Source of the DNA: JBFMAI01 sp040755725
Lineage (GTDB): Bacteria; Planctomycetota; Phycisphaerae; UBA1845; Fen-1342
Assembly (NCBI GenBank): GCA_040755725.1
Contig: JBFMAI010000009.1
Coordinates: 1-64,000, forward strand
Length of the DNA stretch: 64,000 nt
Direction of reading: 5' to 3'
Shown here: in pieces, positions 1-7,810 of the stretch
Position numbering within the stretch: the stretch's first letter is position 1
How the letters are laid out: each line of letters begins with the position of its first letter
Translations under genes and position numbers: made by a program
The notes under the pieces: model-generated
Told to the model about the DNA's origin: nothing
Databases searched by the model: none
What the model saw: the letters and a program-made list of their open reading frames with translations, nothing else

Positions 1-44
1 TCGTCGGGCATGCGCCACTGCGGCGCGACTCCATTGTCGTCCAT
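1..44 (-). CDS. 5' end of an unidentified gene, cut by the window edge
   Basis: Reading leftward from an ATG at 44-42, the first residues are MDDNGVAPQWRMPD and the frame stays open to the window edge. A strong ribosome binding site (GAGGAGG, 52-58) sits 7-8 nt before the ATG and a perfect TATAAT lies at 95-90 on the same strand, so this is very probably a true gene start. Fourteen residues are too few to assign a function. Confidence 0.6.
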   Translation of the reverse strand, partial: MDDNGVAPQWRMPD

Positions 45-89
45 CCTTGGACCTCCTCGCTAAATCGGCAACCCCTTGCCGTCGCGAGG

Positions 90-95
90 ATTATA
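90..95 (-). promoter_or_regulatory. -10 box of the left-edge gene
   Basis: TATAAT on the minus strand, about 45 nt upstream of the ATG at 44 and followed by GAGGAGG. At 17 nt spacing the -35 position reads TGTCCC, which is weak. The -10 box is a perfect consensus match in GC-rich DNA. Confidence 0.5.
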
Positions 96-118
96 CGCTC
101 AGAAACGGTTATGGGACA

Positions 119-642
119 GGCCCTTAGCCCGACGGCTCCTTGATTGTGGGTAGTATAACCTATACGCGCCCGGTATGCAAGAATAACAACGGTGCTCTGG
201 AAAAAAACTGATCGCGTTAGGGTAATCATGTACGCGGCCCGTTGTAGCCGGCACCGGTACCCTGCGCGTGACAGCTCCCAACTTCACGTTCGCCGCGCCC
301 ACGCGGATGAGGGTAGGTCCCTGTGCCGTGGGGTACACGCTTGGTCCGCCCGTGGCTGCGGACTGCGTGTAACTGGCGAGATGTCCGCGGCTTGCGCACC
401 GTGGAGCACGCCGCGCGGCGCGCGGCCAGGCCGGCGTTCGCCCCGCGCCCAGCGGTCCACAGACCCCTGCGGACTGGGTCGCGACGTGGTATAACCCCCA
501 CCCGGTGCGTGACACGTTGCGGCGGTTTGAGGGCGCCGGGCCCAGGGTCTTGCCCAGCGCGGCGAGAAGGGTCGGTACCGGCGCGGCGTGGGGCGGACAG
601 GCCGCCCGCTTGGCGCCACTTGAGTCGCGAGGAGGTAAGTGC
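119..642. other. Gene-free stretch upstream of hisS
   Basis: Frames are open on both strands here, but they are arginine/proline-rich, lack ribosome binding sites and resemble no family. I see no tRNA, T-box or other recognisable RNA. The only clear signal is the hisS ribosome binding site at 631-635. No convincing hisS promoter was found. Confidence 0.5.
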
Positions 643-2079
643 GTGGAAGGTAAGGTCGAGCCACGGCTGCTGCGGGGCCTGCGGGACCTGTTTCCCGAGC
701 AGATGCACGCCCGGCACTGGATCATCGAGACCGTCCGCGAGGTCTACGAGCGCTACGGCTACGTCCCGCTCGGCACGCCGGCGATGGAATACCTCGACGT
801 GCTCCGCGGGTCGGCGGGCGCGGAGAGTGACAAGCAGCTCTTCGAGGTCCGCGGACCGGACAACGAGCGGCTGGGGCTGCGCTTCGATCAGACCGTCTCC
901 CTGGCCCGCGTCGTCGCCCAGTACCCCGAGCTGCCGCGGCCCTTCCGCCGCTATCAGGTCGCCCCCGTGTGGCGCTGCGACAATCCCTACGAGAAACGCG
1001 GGCGTTTCCGCGAATTCGTCCAGTTCGACATTGACGCCGTCGGCGTGGAGTCCGAGGTCGCCGATCTCGAGATGATCACGGCGATGTGCGACACGATGCA
1101 GGCGCTGAAGACCGGGCCGTACCGCGTCCGGGTGTCCAGCCGGCGGGTGTTGAACCTGCTCATGCCGTTCGCGGGGATCGCCGCCGACCGGGCGCACGAC
1201 GTGTTCCGCGTGCTCGACAAACTCGACAAGCTCGGCCATGAGAAGGTCCGGCTCGAGCTGACGACGGGATACAAGGATGAGTCCGGTAGCCCCGTCGCAG
1301 GGTTGGGCTTCGCCGCCGCCCAGGTGGACCGGATCGACCAGTTCCTGGCCGTGCGGAGCGACCGCCGAGCGGGCGTTCTGGAGGAAATGCACAAGCTGCT
1401 GGCCGATGTGCCGGGGGCCGTGGCGGAACTCGAACCACTGGGTCGGCTGGCCCGCCAGCTTGACGCGCTCGGCTACGGCGACGAAGTGGTGCAGTTCGAC
1501 TTCAGCGTCGCCCGCGGCTTGGAGTACTACACCGGCGTGGTCTTTGAAACGGAGTTGCTGGAGCGGCCCGAGTTCGGCTCGGTCTGCTCCGGAGGCCGCT
1601 ACGACGACCTCGTGATGCGATTTTTGGGCGCGCGCGTGCCGGCGACGGGGACCTCGGTCGGCGTGGACCGCCTGCTCGTCGCCCTCACCGAACTCGGCCG
1701 TGCCCCGTCGCGCAAGGCGACCGCCCAAGTGCTCGTCACGGTGTTTGACCCGGCGATGATGGACGATTACCTCGCCATGACCTACGAGCTCCGCCGCGCC
1801 GGCATCCGCACGGAGCTGTACCTCGGCACCGAGCAGCGGATCGGCAAGCAAATCCGCTACGGCGACCACTACGAAATCCCGGTGCTGGTCGTGTGCGGCT
1901 CGGACGAGCGGGCCCGCGGTGAGGTTCAGCTCAAGGACATGTCCGTCGGTCGCCAGAAGACAGCCCAGATCAAGGACCGCGACGCCTGGCGTTCCGAGCG
2001 CCCGGGGCAATTCAACGTCCCGCGTGACCAACTCGTCCCGGCGGTCAGGAGACTCCTGGCCGAGATCGACGCCGTTTGA
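643..2079 (+). CDS. hisS: Histidine--tRNA ligase
   Basis: Charges tRNA-His with histidine in the cytoplasm (class II aminoacyl-tRNA synthetase, 478 aa). The GTG at 643 is chosen because GGAGG (631-635) lies 7 nt before it; the frame is open further upstream but that part looks non-coding. Visible features are the LRFDQTVSLARVV strand (from about residue 79), class II motif 2 (PVWRCDNPYEKRGRFREF, from about 108), the histidine loop ARGLEYYTG, motif 3 (GTSVGVDRLLVAL) and a C-terminal anticodon-binding domain. LRFD in place of LRPEGT puts it in the archaeal/eukaryotic-like HisS branch that also occurs in some bacteria. It stands alone, about 170 bp before hutH. Identification is secure. Confidence 0.95.
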   Translation: MEGKVEPRLLRGLRDLFPEQMHARHWIIETVREVYERYGYVPLGTPAMEYLDVLRGSAGAESDKQLFEVRGPDNERLGLRFDQTVSLARVVAQYPELPRPFRRYQVAPVWRCDNPYEKRGRFREFVQFDIDAVGVESEVADLEMITAMCDTMQALKTGPYRVRVSSRRVLNLLMPFAGIAADRAHDVFRVLDKLDKLGHEKVRLELTTGYKDESGSPVAGLGFAAAQVDRIDQFLAVRSDRRAGVLEEMHKLLADVPGAVAELEPLGRLARQLDALGYGDEVVQFDFSVARGLEYYTGVVFETELLERPEFGSVCSGGRYDDLVMRFLGARVPATGTSVGVDRLLVALTELGRAPSRKATAQVLVTVFDPAMMDDYLAMTYELRRAGIRTELYLGTEQRIGKQIRYGDHYEIPVLVVCGSDERARGEVQLKDMSVGRQKTAQIKDRDAWRSERPGQFNVPRDQLVPAVRRLLAEIDAV

Positions 2080-2095
2080 CGCTCGGAGCGCCTAT

Positions 2096-2235
2096 CCGAA
2101 CCCCGCACGCCAGTGCGGGGGCAAGTGGCCCACCACTTGCGCGGTGGATTCTGTCACAAGGCTTGTCCGAACCCTGCGCGCCGGTGCGGGGTCGCCCATG
2201 CCGCCACTCGCGTGGCGGGCCCTGTTCGCGGCTCT
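2096..2235. repeat. Family D paired-hairpin repeats
   Basis: Two diverged units in tandem, each with a CCCCGCAC...GTGCGGGG-type hairpin followed by a CCACTCGCGTGG-type hairpin. The same arrangement recurs at 17283-17352 and in part at 23740-23785. It fills the space between hisS and the hutH promoter. Any role (transcription termination, REP-like element) is inference. Confidence 0.6.
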
Positions 2236-2241
2236 TAGAAT
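2236..2241 (+). promoter_or_regulatory. -10 box of a probable leaderless hutH promoter
   Basis: TAGAAT ends 6 nt before the hutH ATG at 2248, and no Shine-Dalgarno sequence precedes the ATG. That spacing puts the transcription start at or next to the start codon. The -35 position (TGGCGG, 2213-2218) is weak. Confidence 0.5.
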
Positions 2242-2247
2242 CTCGGA

Positions 2248-4131
2248 ATGACCACCACGAGCGTCGCCCCCGTCGTCCTCGACGGGCAGTCGCTGACGAT
2301 TGATGCCGTCGTCCGCATCGCCCGCGATCCGCGCGTGCAAGTGCAATGTGCCGCCGACGCCGTGGCCCGCGTCGAGCGCGGCGGGCAGCAAATCCGCCGG
2401 ATTGTGGATGATTACCAAGCGGCCCTCGGGGCCGGCCGGCCGCTGCCGCGCGTCTATGGCGTCACGACCGGCTTCGGCGAGTTCAAGAGCCAGCGGATCG
2501 AGCCGGCCCATTTCGAGCAGATGCAGCGGAACATCCTGCTGAGCCACGCGGTGGGCGTGGGTGACAACGACGACCCCAACGACCCCATCAACTACTTCCC
2601 CGTCGAGGTCGTGCGGGCGGCGTTGGCGCTGCGGCTCAACGCGTTCCTGCAAGGGCATTCCGGCGTTCGTCCGGAACTCGTGGAATGCCTGGTGCGAATG
2701 CTCAATCGCGGCATCATCCCCCTGGTGCCGACCCGCGGTTCGCTCGGAGCGAGCGGCGACCTGTGCCCGCTGGCACACCTGTTCGTCGTCCTGCTCGGCG
2801 AGGGCCGCTACTTCGTCGTCCATGGTCCCGAAGACCTCGAGTACAAGACGTACGCCGGCGTCGAGCTGAAATCAGCCGCCGAACATCTCGCGGCGGACCT
2901 CGGTTACGACCACCTGCCCCAGCCGAGCTTCAAGGAGGGTCTGGCGCTGACCAACGGCGCCACGTTCTCCGCCGCCATGCTGGTCCTCGCCGTCCACGAC
3001 GCCGAGCGACTGGCTAACACGGCGGATGTCGACGCCGCGATGACGCTGGAGTCCATTTGCGGCCGTTCGCGGGCCCTGGATCCAAAGGTGCACGCCGCCC
3101 GCGGTCTGGCCGGCCAGGCCGACAGCGCCGCGAACTTGCGGGCGCTCATCACCGGCAGTCGGCTGATTGACAGTGCGGACGACGTGCAGGATGCGTACTC
3201 CGTCCGCTGCACGCCGCAGGTCCACGGGGCCACGCGCGACGCGATCGGGTTTGCCCGCATGATCGTCGAGCGGGAGTGCAACGCGGCGACCGACAACCCG
3301 CTGTTCTTCCCGGAGGGCGGCGAGCCGTGGGACAAGCAGACGTTCTTCGCCAACCGGCCGGAGAGCTTCGCCGACCTGCACGCGTACTCGGCCGGCAACT
3401 TCCACGGCCAGCCGCTGGCACTGGCCGCTGATTTCCTCACGATCGCCGTGGCCGAGCTGGCCGACATCGCCGAGCGGCGGACGCAGATGCTGCTCGACGC
3501 CCGACACAACCGCAATCTGCCGTCGAATCTGATCGCCCGGGCCGGCCTCAACAGCGGCTACATGATCGCCCAGTACACCGCCGCCAGCGTGGTCTCGGAG
3601 AACAAGGTCCTGGCTCACCCCGCCTCGGTCGATTCGATCCCGTCGTCGTCGAACACCGAGGACCACGTGTCGATGTCGGCCCTGGCGGGTCGCAAGCTCC
3701 GTACGGTCATCGGCAACACGCAGGCCGTGCTGGCCATCGAGCTGCTTGTGGCGGCGCAGGCGATTGACTGGCGCGTCGGGATGCGCCGCGATCCGAACCC
3801 GCACACCGCCGACACCTGGGCCGTCGCGGCCGGCGGCACCGCCCGCGTTCCCGGCGGCGTGGTCAGCGTCAGCGTCGAAGAGGCCGACGCCTTCGCCGCC
3901 GCCACGCGCCCCGAACGACGGGTCGCCAACGCTCAATACCTGGGTATCGGCACGCGCGCCGCGTACCTCGCCGTCCGCGGCGTGGCCGAGCCTTTGCTGG
4001 CCGACCGTGTGCTGGAGCCGGACATTCGCGCCGCGCGGCGGATCATCGACGACGGGACGCTCCTGAATCGCGTCGACGCGGCCCTGCCGACGCCGTTGGC
4101 ACCTGTCCCCGCCTTGTCGCGTGCACCATAG
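2248..4131 (+). CDS. hutH: Histidine ammonia-lyase (aromatic amino acid lyase family)
   Basis: Removes ammonia from histidine to give urocanate, the first step of histidine breakdown. The MIO-forming Ala-Ser-Gly is at 168-170 within TRGSLGASGDLCPLAHL. The catalytic-loop tyrosine is in YGVTTGFG (from residue 70), and the HAL-type ILLSHAVGVG (His100) favours histidine over phenylalanine or tyrosine. SVRCTPQVHGA and NAATDNPLFF match the conserved core. At 627 aa it is about 110 residues longer than typical bacterial HAL, with the extra sequence spread through the chain and C-terminus. No hutU, hutI or hutG is adjacent, so the substrate assignment rests on the motifs. The start codon is probably leaderless. 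Confidence 0.85.
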   Translation: MTTTSVAPVVLDGQSLTIDAVVRIARDPRVQVQCAADAVARVERGGQQIRRIVDDYQAALGAGRPLPRVYGVTTGFGEFKSQRIEPAHFEQMQRNILLSHAVGVGDNDDPNDPINYFPVEVVRAALALRLNAFLQGHSGVRPELVECLVRMLNRGIIPLVPTRGSLGASGDLCPLAHLFVVLLGEGRYFVVHGPEDLEYKTYAGVELKSAAEHLAADLGYDHLPQPSFKEGLALTNGATFSAAMLVLAVHDAERLANTADVDAAMTLESICGRSRALDPKVHAARGLAGQADSAANLRALITGSRLIDSADDVQDAYSVRCTPQVHGATRDAIGFARMIVERECNAATDNPLFFPEGGEPWDKQTFFANRPESFADLHAYSAGNFHGQPLALAADFLTIAVAELADIAERRTQMLLDARHNRNLPSNLIARAGLNSGYMIAQYTAASVVSENKVLAHPASVDSIPSSSNTEDHVSMSALAGRKLRTVIGNTQAVLAIELLVAAQAIDWRVGMRRDPNPHTADTWAVAAGGTARVPGGVVSVSVEEADAFAAATRPERRVANAQYLGIGTRAAYLAVRGVAEPLLADRVLEPDIRAARRIIDDGTLLNRVDAALPTPLAPVPALSRAP

Positions 4132-4180
4132 GGTCCGGCGGCGCGCGGAGTCGTCACCACTCCCTGGTTTCCGCGGCGTG

Positions 4181-4304
4181 GTCATGCGGACTGCCAGGGA
4201 CGGGGGACGCCGGACGGGAGGGCGAGCCTCCCGGCGAGCCGCGGCTCGGCAGTCCCGGCGCGCCGGGATCGCCCACCAAAGTCGGACGATCGCGAATGTC
4301 CACG
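4181..4304 (+). repeat. Family C dispersed palindromic element (copy 1)
   Basis: Core GCGAGCCGCGGCTCGGC, then CCCGGCGCGCCGGGATCGCC, ending near GATCGCGAATG. Other copies: 14121-14178 (partial), 23985-24098, 63706-63841 (reversed), with fragments at 16944-16985 and 20251-20283. It lies between the convergent 3' ends of hutH and hisA. The palindromes are clear; mobility or function is inferred. Confidence 0.7.
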
Positions 4305-4360
4305 CGACGCCCCCGTGCGGGCGCCCGCTCGCGGTCAGCAACTCGGGCCCGCCCTCGGGT

Positions 4361-5086
4361 TCAGGCGGCGCGGGTTGCGGCCAAGGCCTCCTTCAGGTCG
4401 ATGGCCCCCTCGTAAAGGGCGCGCCCGATGACGACACCGGCCAGCCGGGCCGCCGCCAGGTGCCGCACATCCTCGAGGTCGGATATGCCGCCCGAAGCGA
4501 TGACCGGGGCGGTGGCCACGGCCGCGACGCGTTCGATCGCGGTGAGGTTCGGACCCAACAGCAGACCATCACGACCGATGTCGGTGTACACGATGCTCGC
4601 CAACGGCCAACCCGCAGCCGCTGTCACCACATCAAGCGGCGAGTGCTGCGTCTGACATGTCCAGCCGCGTACGGCGAGCCGGCTGACGCGCGCGTCCAGC
4701 CCCAGGGCGATGCGGTGCCGGTAACGCGGGTGGTGCACGACGCGGTCAAACCACGGCCAATCTTCCAGGGCCCGCGTGCCGACGATCACCCGCTCCGCGC
4801 CGGCCTCCAGCGCCGCGTCAATCGCCGCCTCATCCCGCACGCCGCCGCCGAACTCAATGTGCGCGCCCGTCTGCGCGGCGAGCTGCCGGAGCACGGCGAG
4901 GTTTTCGAGCCGACCGTTGCGCGCTCCGTCGAGGTCGATGACGTGCAGCCACGTGGCGCCCGCCGCGCGGAAGCGGAGCGCCACCTCGAGCGGGTCGCCC
5001 TCGTACTGGATGATGCGGTCGTAACGCCCCTGCATCAGCCGCACGCAGCGGCCTGCGAGCAGGTCGATGGCCGGCAGGATTTCCAC
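4361..5086 (-). CDS. hisA: ProFAR isomerase of histidine biosynthesis
   Basis: Isomerises ProFAR to PRFAR in histidine biosynthesis (241 aa, normal length, TIM barrel). Signature elements: N-terminal MEILPAIDLLAGRCVRLMQG with the catalytic Asp8, the phosphate loop FGGGVRD, VIVGTRAL, the second acidic region YTDIGRDG, and the C-terminal phosphate site SGGISDLEDV and VVIGRALYEG. The start is GTG (5086-5084) preceded by GAAGG. It lies 95 bp downstream of the OmpA-like lipoprotein gene on the same strand and may be co-transcribed. No other his genes are in the window. Confidence 0.95.
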   Translation of the reverse strand: MEILPAIDLLAGRCVRLMQGRYDRIIQYEGDPLEVALRFRAAGATWLHVIDLDGARNGRLENLAVLRQLAAQTGAHIEFGGGVRDEAAIDAALEAGAERVIVGTRALEDWPWFDRVVHHPRYRHRIALGLDARVSRLAVRGWTCQTQHSPLDVVTAAAGWPLASIVYTDIGRDGLLLGPNLTAIERVAAVATAPVIASGGISDLEDVRHLAAARLAGVVIGRALYEGAIDLKEALAATRAA

Positions 5087-5180
5087 GGGGCCGCCTTCGC
5101 GGCAGAGGCCGCGCGGGGGGTCGCGCGCGACACAGCGCGACCCCGGGCCACAACGAGCAGCACACGCAACGGGCCGCCCG

Positions 5181-5918
5181 CTACTTCATCTGTAGCGCGC
5201 CCGACTCGGTCGGGGCCGCGGTGCCTGGTGCCGGGACCGGCTCGCTCGGAGCACCGCGCGAAGGAACGGCGATGATCTCGACGCGCCGGTTCTGCTGCTT
5301 GCCGGCCTTGGAGCTGTTGGAGGCCCGCGGGTACCACTCGCCCTGGCCGCCCGCCATCATGCGATCCGGCGACATGCCGAGCTTCATCAACTCGCGGTAC
5401 ACGGTCATGCCGCGGTTGCAGCTCAGGTCGAGATTGTCGGCCCACAGGTTCTTGGTCACGCGAATCGGATCGTTGTCGGTGTGGCCGAGGACCCAGATCA
5501 TCTTGTCCGGGAAATTGGCCTGAATCTCGCTAACGACTTGCTGGAGCTTCTCGCGCGCCGCCGGCCGCAGCGTAGCTTTGCCCGAGTCGAACAGGAAGTC
5601 GGTGCTGAGCGTTGTCCAGGCGTACGGGCCGGAGGTCTCCCAGCCCGGCGGTCCCTCGGGCGCCGGCTTCTCAGCCAGTTGCCGACGCAGATCGGCGATC
5701 TGCTGCTCCAGGGCGGCGGCCCGGGCGCGGGCCGCGTCGCGGTCGCTGATTGCGCGCGCCAACCGCGACCGCAGGTCGTCGTTCTCGGCCATGAGCTGGT
5801 TGATCCGCTCCTGCTGCGCTTCGATCTGTAGCTTGTCCGGACTCGGACCGCACCCCGTCAGCAACAGCGCGCCCACCAGGGCGCCCGCTCCGATCAACAA
5901 GACCCGCGCCGTGCTCAT
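5181..5918 (-). CDS. OmpA/MotB-domain lipoprotein with coiled coil
   Basis: A 245-aa outer-membrane-type lipoprotein predicted to bind peptidoglycan. Residues 1-24 form a lipoprotein signal ending in the lipobox LLTGC. A charged heptad-rich coiled coil follows (about 30-85, IEAQQERINQLMAENDDLRS onward). The C-terminal OmpA domain has FLFDSGKATLRPAAREKL, GHTDND and QNRRVEI. The ATG at 5918 is chosen because AAGGAG lies 7 nt upstream and the signal peptide starts there, although the frame is open for another 600 bases. The overall plan resembles Pal and other OmpA-like anchors, but no tol genes adjoin it. A promoter candidate lies at 6008-6036. Confidence 0.85.
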   Translation of the reverse strand: MSTARVLLIGAGALVGALLLTGCGPSPDKLQIEAQQERINQLMAENDDLRSRLARAISDRDAARARAAALEQQIADLRRQLAEKPAPEGPPGWETSGPYAWTTLSTDFLFDSGKATLRPAAREKLQQVVSEIQANFPDKMIWVLGHTDNDPIRVTKNLWADNLDLSCNRGMTVYRELMKLGMSPDRMMAGGQGEWYPRASNSSKAGKQQNRRVEIIAVPSRGAPSEPVPAPGTAAPTESGALQMK

Positions 5919-6007
5919 CGTGCTCTCCTTTTCGGCCGTCGTGGCCGCCGTGCCATTCGCCGCCGGCGCCCCCCACGCGCGGCTCGGGCTCCGCCCGATC
6001 AGCCGGC

Positions 6008-6036
6008 AGGATAGAACGCCCCCGGCCGCGATGCAA
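6008..6036 (-). promoter_or_regulatory. Promoter of the OmpA-like lipoprotein gene
   Basis: TTGCAT (6036-6031), 17-nt spacer, TATCCT (6013-6008), minus strand. The predicted start is near 6001, giving an 80-nt leader before the ATG at 5918. Confidence 0.6.
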
Positions 6037-6077
6037 GCGGCCGGGATGGCCACAATTCGCGGCTGCCCGCCGCGCGG

Positions 6078-6106
6078 TTGACGGGAACCGGCGCGCCGAC
6101 TAGGCT
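6078..6106 (+). promoter_or_regulatory. Promoter of the PQQ-propeller gene
   Basis: TTGACG (6078-6083), 17-nt spacer, TAGGCT (6101-6106), about 80 nt before the ATG at 6188. It is back-to-back with the promoter at 6008-6036. Confidence 0.55.
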
Positions 6107-6187
6107 GCCGTCGGTGGCGCGCGCGGCCGGTCCGCCGCAGGTCGGCGGCGACGCGCGCGGGCCCCCAGTGGCTCAGGGAATCCCACG

Positions 6188-7480
6188 ATGACGCATACCC
6201 GCGTTGGTTTGTGCGTGCTGGCGGCACTGGCCGCGTCGCAAAGCTGGGGGCAGGGGGACTTCGTGTCGAGCGCGGAACTCGAGGCCGCCGGCCTGGCCAA
6301 GTACTGGCAATTGCAGCTCCCTCTGGAGCCCGGCCAGCAAGTCCACGATGCCTACCTGGTGGACGACCACCTGTACCTCGGCACGCAGGACGGCTACGCC
6401 TACGCGGTCCACGCGCCGACCGGCCTGATCCGCTGGCTGCGGCCCGTGACCCGTTCAGGGTACGCGCTGCGGCGGCCCTGCCACCACGGAGAACAGACCG
6501 TCTTTGTAACCCCTTCAGACGTACAGATTTACGAGAAGACAACCGGCGAACCCGTCAGCCGGCACGAGCTCGACTTCCCACCCGGCACCGCGGCCGTCAG
6601 TGATGGCGAGCGGTTGTTCATCGGGGGCCTGGACCGCCGGTTGTACGCCCTCAGCGCGGAGACGTTGTTCCGTGACTGGCGCGTGGTCACCAGCGGTCCC
6701 ATTGCGTCCTTGCCGGCGATCCACGACGCCCGCGTGTACGTCGCCAACGACAGCGGGCACGTGTACGCCTGTACGCGCGACAACAAGACCTTAGTCTGGC
6801 AGGCCGCAGCGCACGACCGGATCACTGCCGACCTCGTGGTGACCGAGGCGGGGGTGTTCGCGGCGTGCCGCGATTTTTCCCTTTACTTGTTTGACCTGAA
6901 CTTCGGCAACGTCCGTTGGCGCGCCCGGCTCTCCGGGCCGCTCTACGACGCCCCGGTCGTCATGCCCGAGCTGGTGTATCAATACAGCCCGGCCGAGGGG
7001 CTGGCGGCAATTGAGCCCACAGCCGTCGGCGTCGTGGACAAACGCGTCCGCTGGACCCTGCCGCGCGGGCGGGTCGCGCTGACGGTGCATGGCGGCCTCG
7101 TGTATGTGTTGACGGCCGACGAGACGCTGGTCGCCGTCGAGCCTGCGTCCGGCCGTGTCCGGCACACGGTTTCGACCGCCGGTTTCAGCACCGGGCTGCC
7201 GTCGCCCGGCGACAGCACCGTGTTCCTGGTGGCTCCCGACGGCCGGCTGTTCTGCGCGCGGCCGCGCGGCACGCCGCCGCTGCGAAAAGAGGATATCTTC
7301 CGTGCGCTGAACCCGCCGCCCAAGGCGGAAGAGGGGGCCGCGTCGGGCAGCACGGCGACCACGACGGCCCCGGCGGCCCCGACCGCGGACGACCCGTTGC
7401 AGACCAAGCGGCCCGGGATGCCGCCGGGCGGTAAGTCGAACGTCACCAAGGGTTTTCAAGAGCGCGGCGCGGGGCGGTGA
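6188..7480 (+). CDS. Exported PQQ-like beta-propeller protein
   Basis: A 430-aa protein with a Sec signal peptide (MTHTRVGLCVLAALAASQSWG). Propeller blades carry repeated motifs such as LYLGTQDGYAYAVHAPTGLIRW, LFIGGLDRRLYALSAET, VYVANDSGHVYACTRDNKTLVW and FLVAPDGRLFCARPRG, the pattern of PQQ/BamB-like repeats. The last 60 residues are Pro/Ala/Thr-rich and look disordered. No PQQ-enzyme catalytic residues are evident, so a scaffold or binding role is more likely than dehydrogenase activity; this is inference. It is monocistronic between divergent and repeat-rich spacers. Confidence 0.8.
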   Translation: MTHTRVGLCVLAALAASQSWGQGDFVSSAELEAAGLAKYWQLQLPLEPGQQVHDAYLVDDHLYLGTQDGYAYAVHAPTGLIRWLRPVTRSGYALRRPCHHGEQTVFVTPSDVQIYEKTTGEPVSRHELDFPPGTAAVSDGERLFIGGLDRRLYALSAETLFRDWRVVTSGPIASLPAIHDARVYVANDSGHVYACTRDNKTLVWQAAAHDRITADLVVTEAGVFAACRDFSLYLFDLNFGNVRWRARLSGPLYDAPVVMPELVYQYSPAEGLAAIEPTAVGVVDKRVRWTLPRGRVALTVHGGLVYVLTADETLVAVEPASGRVRHTVSTAGFSTGLPSPGDSTVFLVAPDGRLFCARPRGTPPLRKEDIFRALNPPPKAEEGAASGSTATTTAPAAPTADDPLQTKRPGMPPGGKSNVTKGFQERGAGR

Positions 7481-7810
7481 GTGCGGCCATTGGGGGGAGC
7501 AAGGCTCTGCGTGGCGCGACAGCCGGGAGGATGCAGCTTTGATACGCACGGGCGAGCCGGTGCTTTGCCTTCCTCGCGCGAGCAGACCAGAGGCTGCCCG
7601 CGCCCTCGGGTTGGCAGCTTGGAGAATCGGAGCGTCGTGGCCAAGGCGCACCGGCCATTGGCCGGTGGCACACTGGCCCGTAGGTGCCACACTGGCCGCC
7701 CGGCGGCAGACCAGCAGGCCGGTAGCGCACTGGCCGAGTGGTGACACAGCGGTGCTGGCGAGGTTTCGCCCGCGCGCCCGTTCAGGCACCTCAAAGGAGA
7801 CGGGTTCACG
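7481..7810. other. Repeat-containing spacer before purH
   Basis: This spacer carries the 19-bp near-palindrome CACCGGCCATTGGCCGGTG (7649-7667) amid several short GGTGCCACACTGGCC-like repeats (to about 7745). The same sequence lies in inverted orientation inside purH at about 8729-8754. The purH ribosome binding site AAAGGAG (about 7793-7799) is at the right end. No clear promoter was found. Confidence 0.6.
7649..7671 (-). repeat. Family E palindrome, intergenic copy
   Basis: CACCGGCCATTGGCCGGTG followed by GCAC. Read on the minus strand it matches the purH-internal copy over about 26 nt. Confidence 0.7.

Noticed and set aside
505..642. N-terminal extension of HisS from the upstream GTG at 505
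   Set aside because: The extra 46 residues are not conserved, and GGAGG sits at the right distance from the GTG at 643.
226..2031. Long open frame on the strand opposite hisS
   Set aside because: High-GC antisense shadow: no ribosome binding site, biased residues (His/Arg/Asp-rich) and no family resemblance, while the other strand holds intact hisS.
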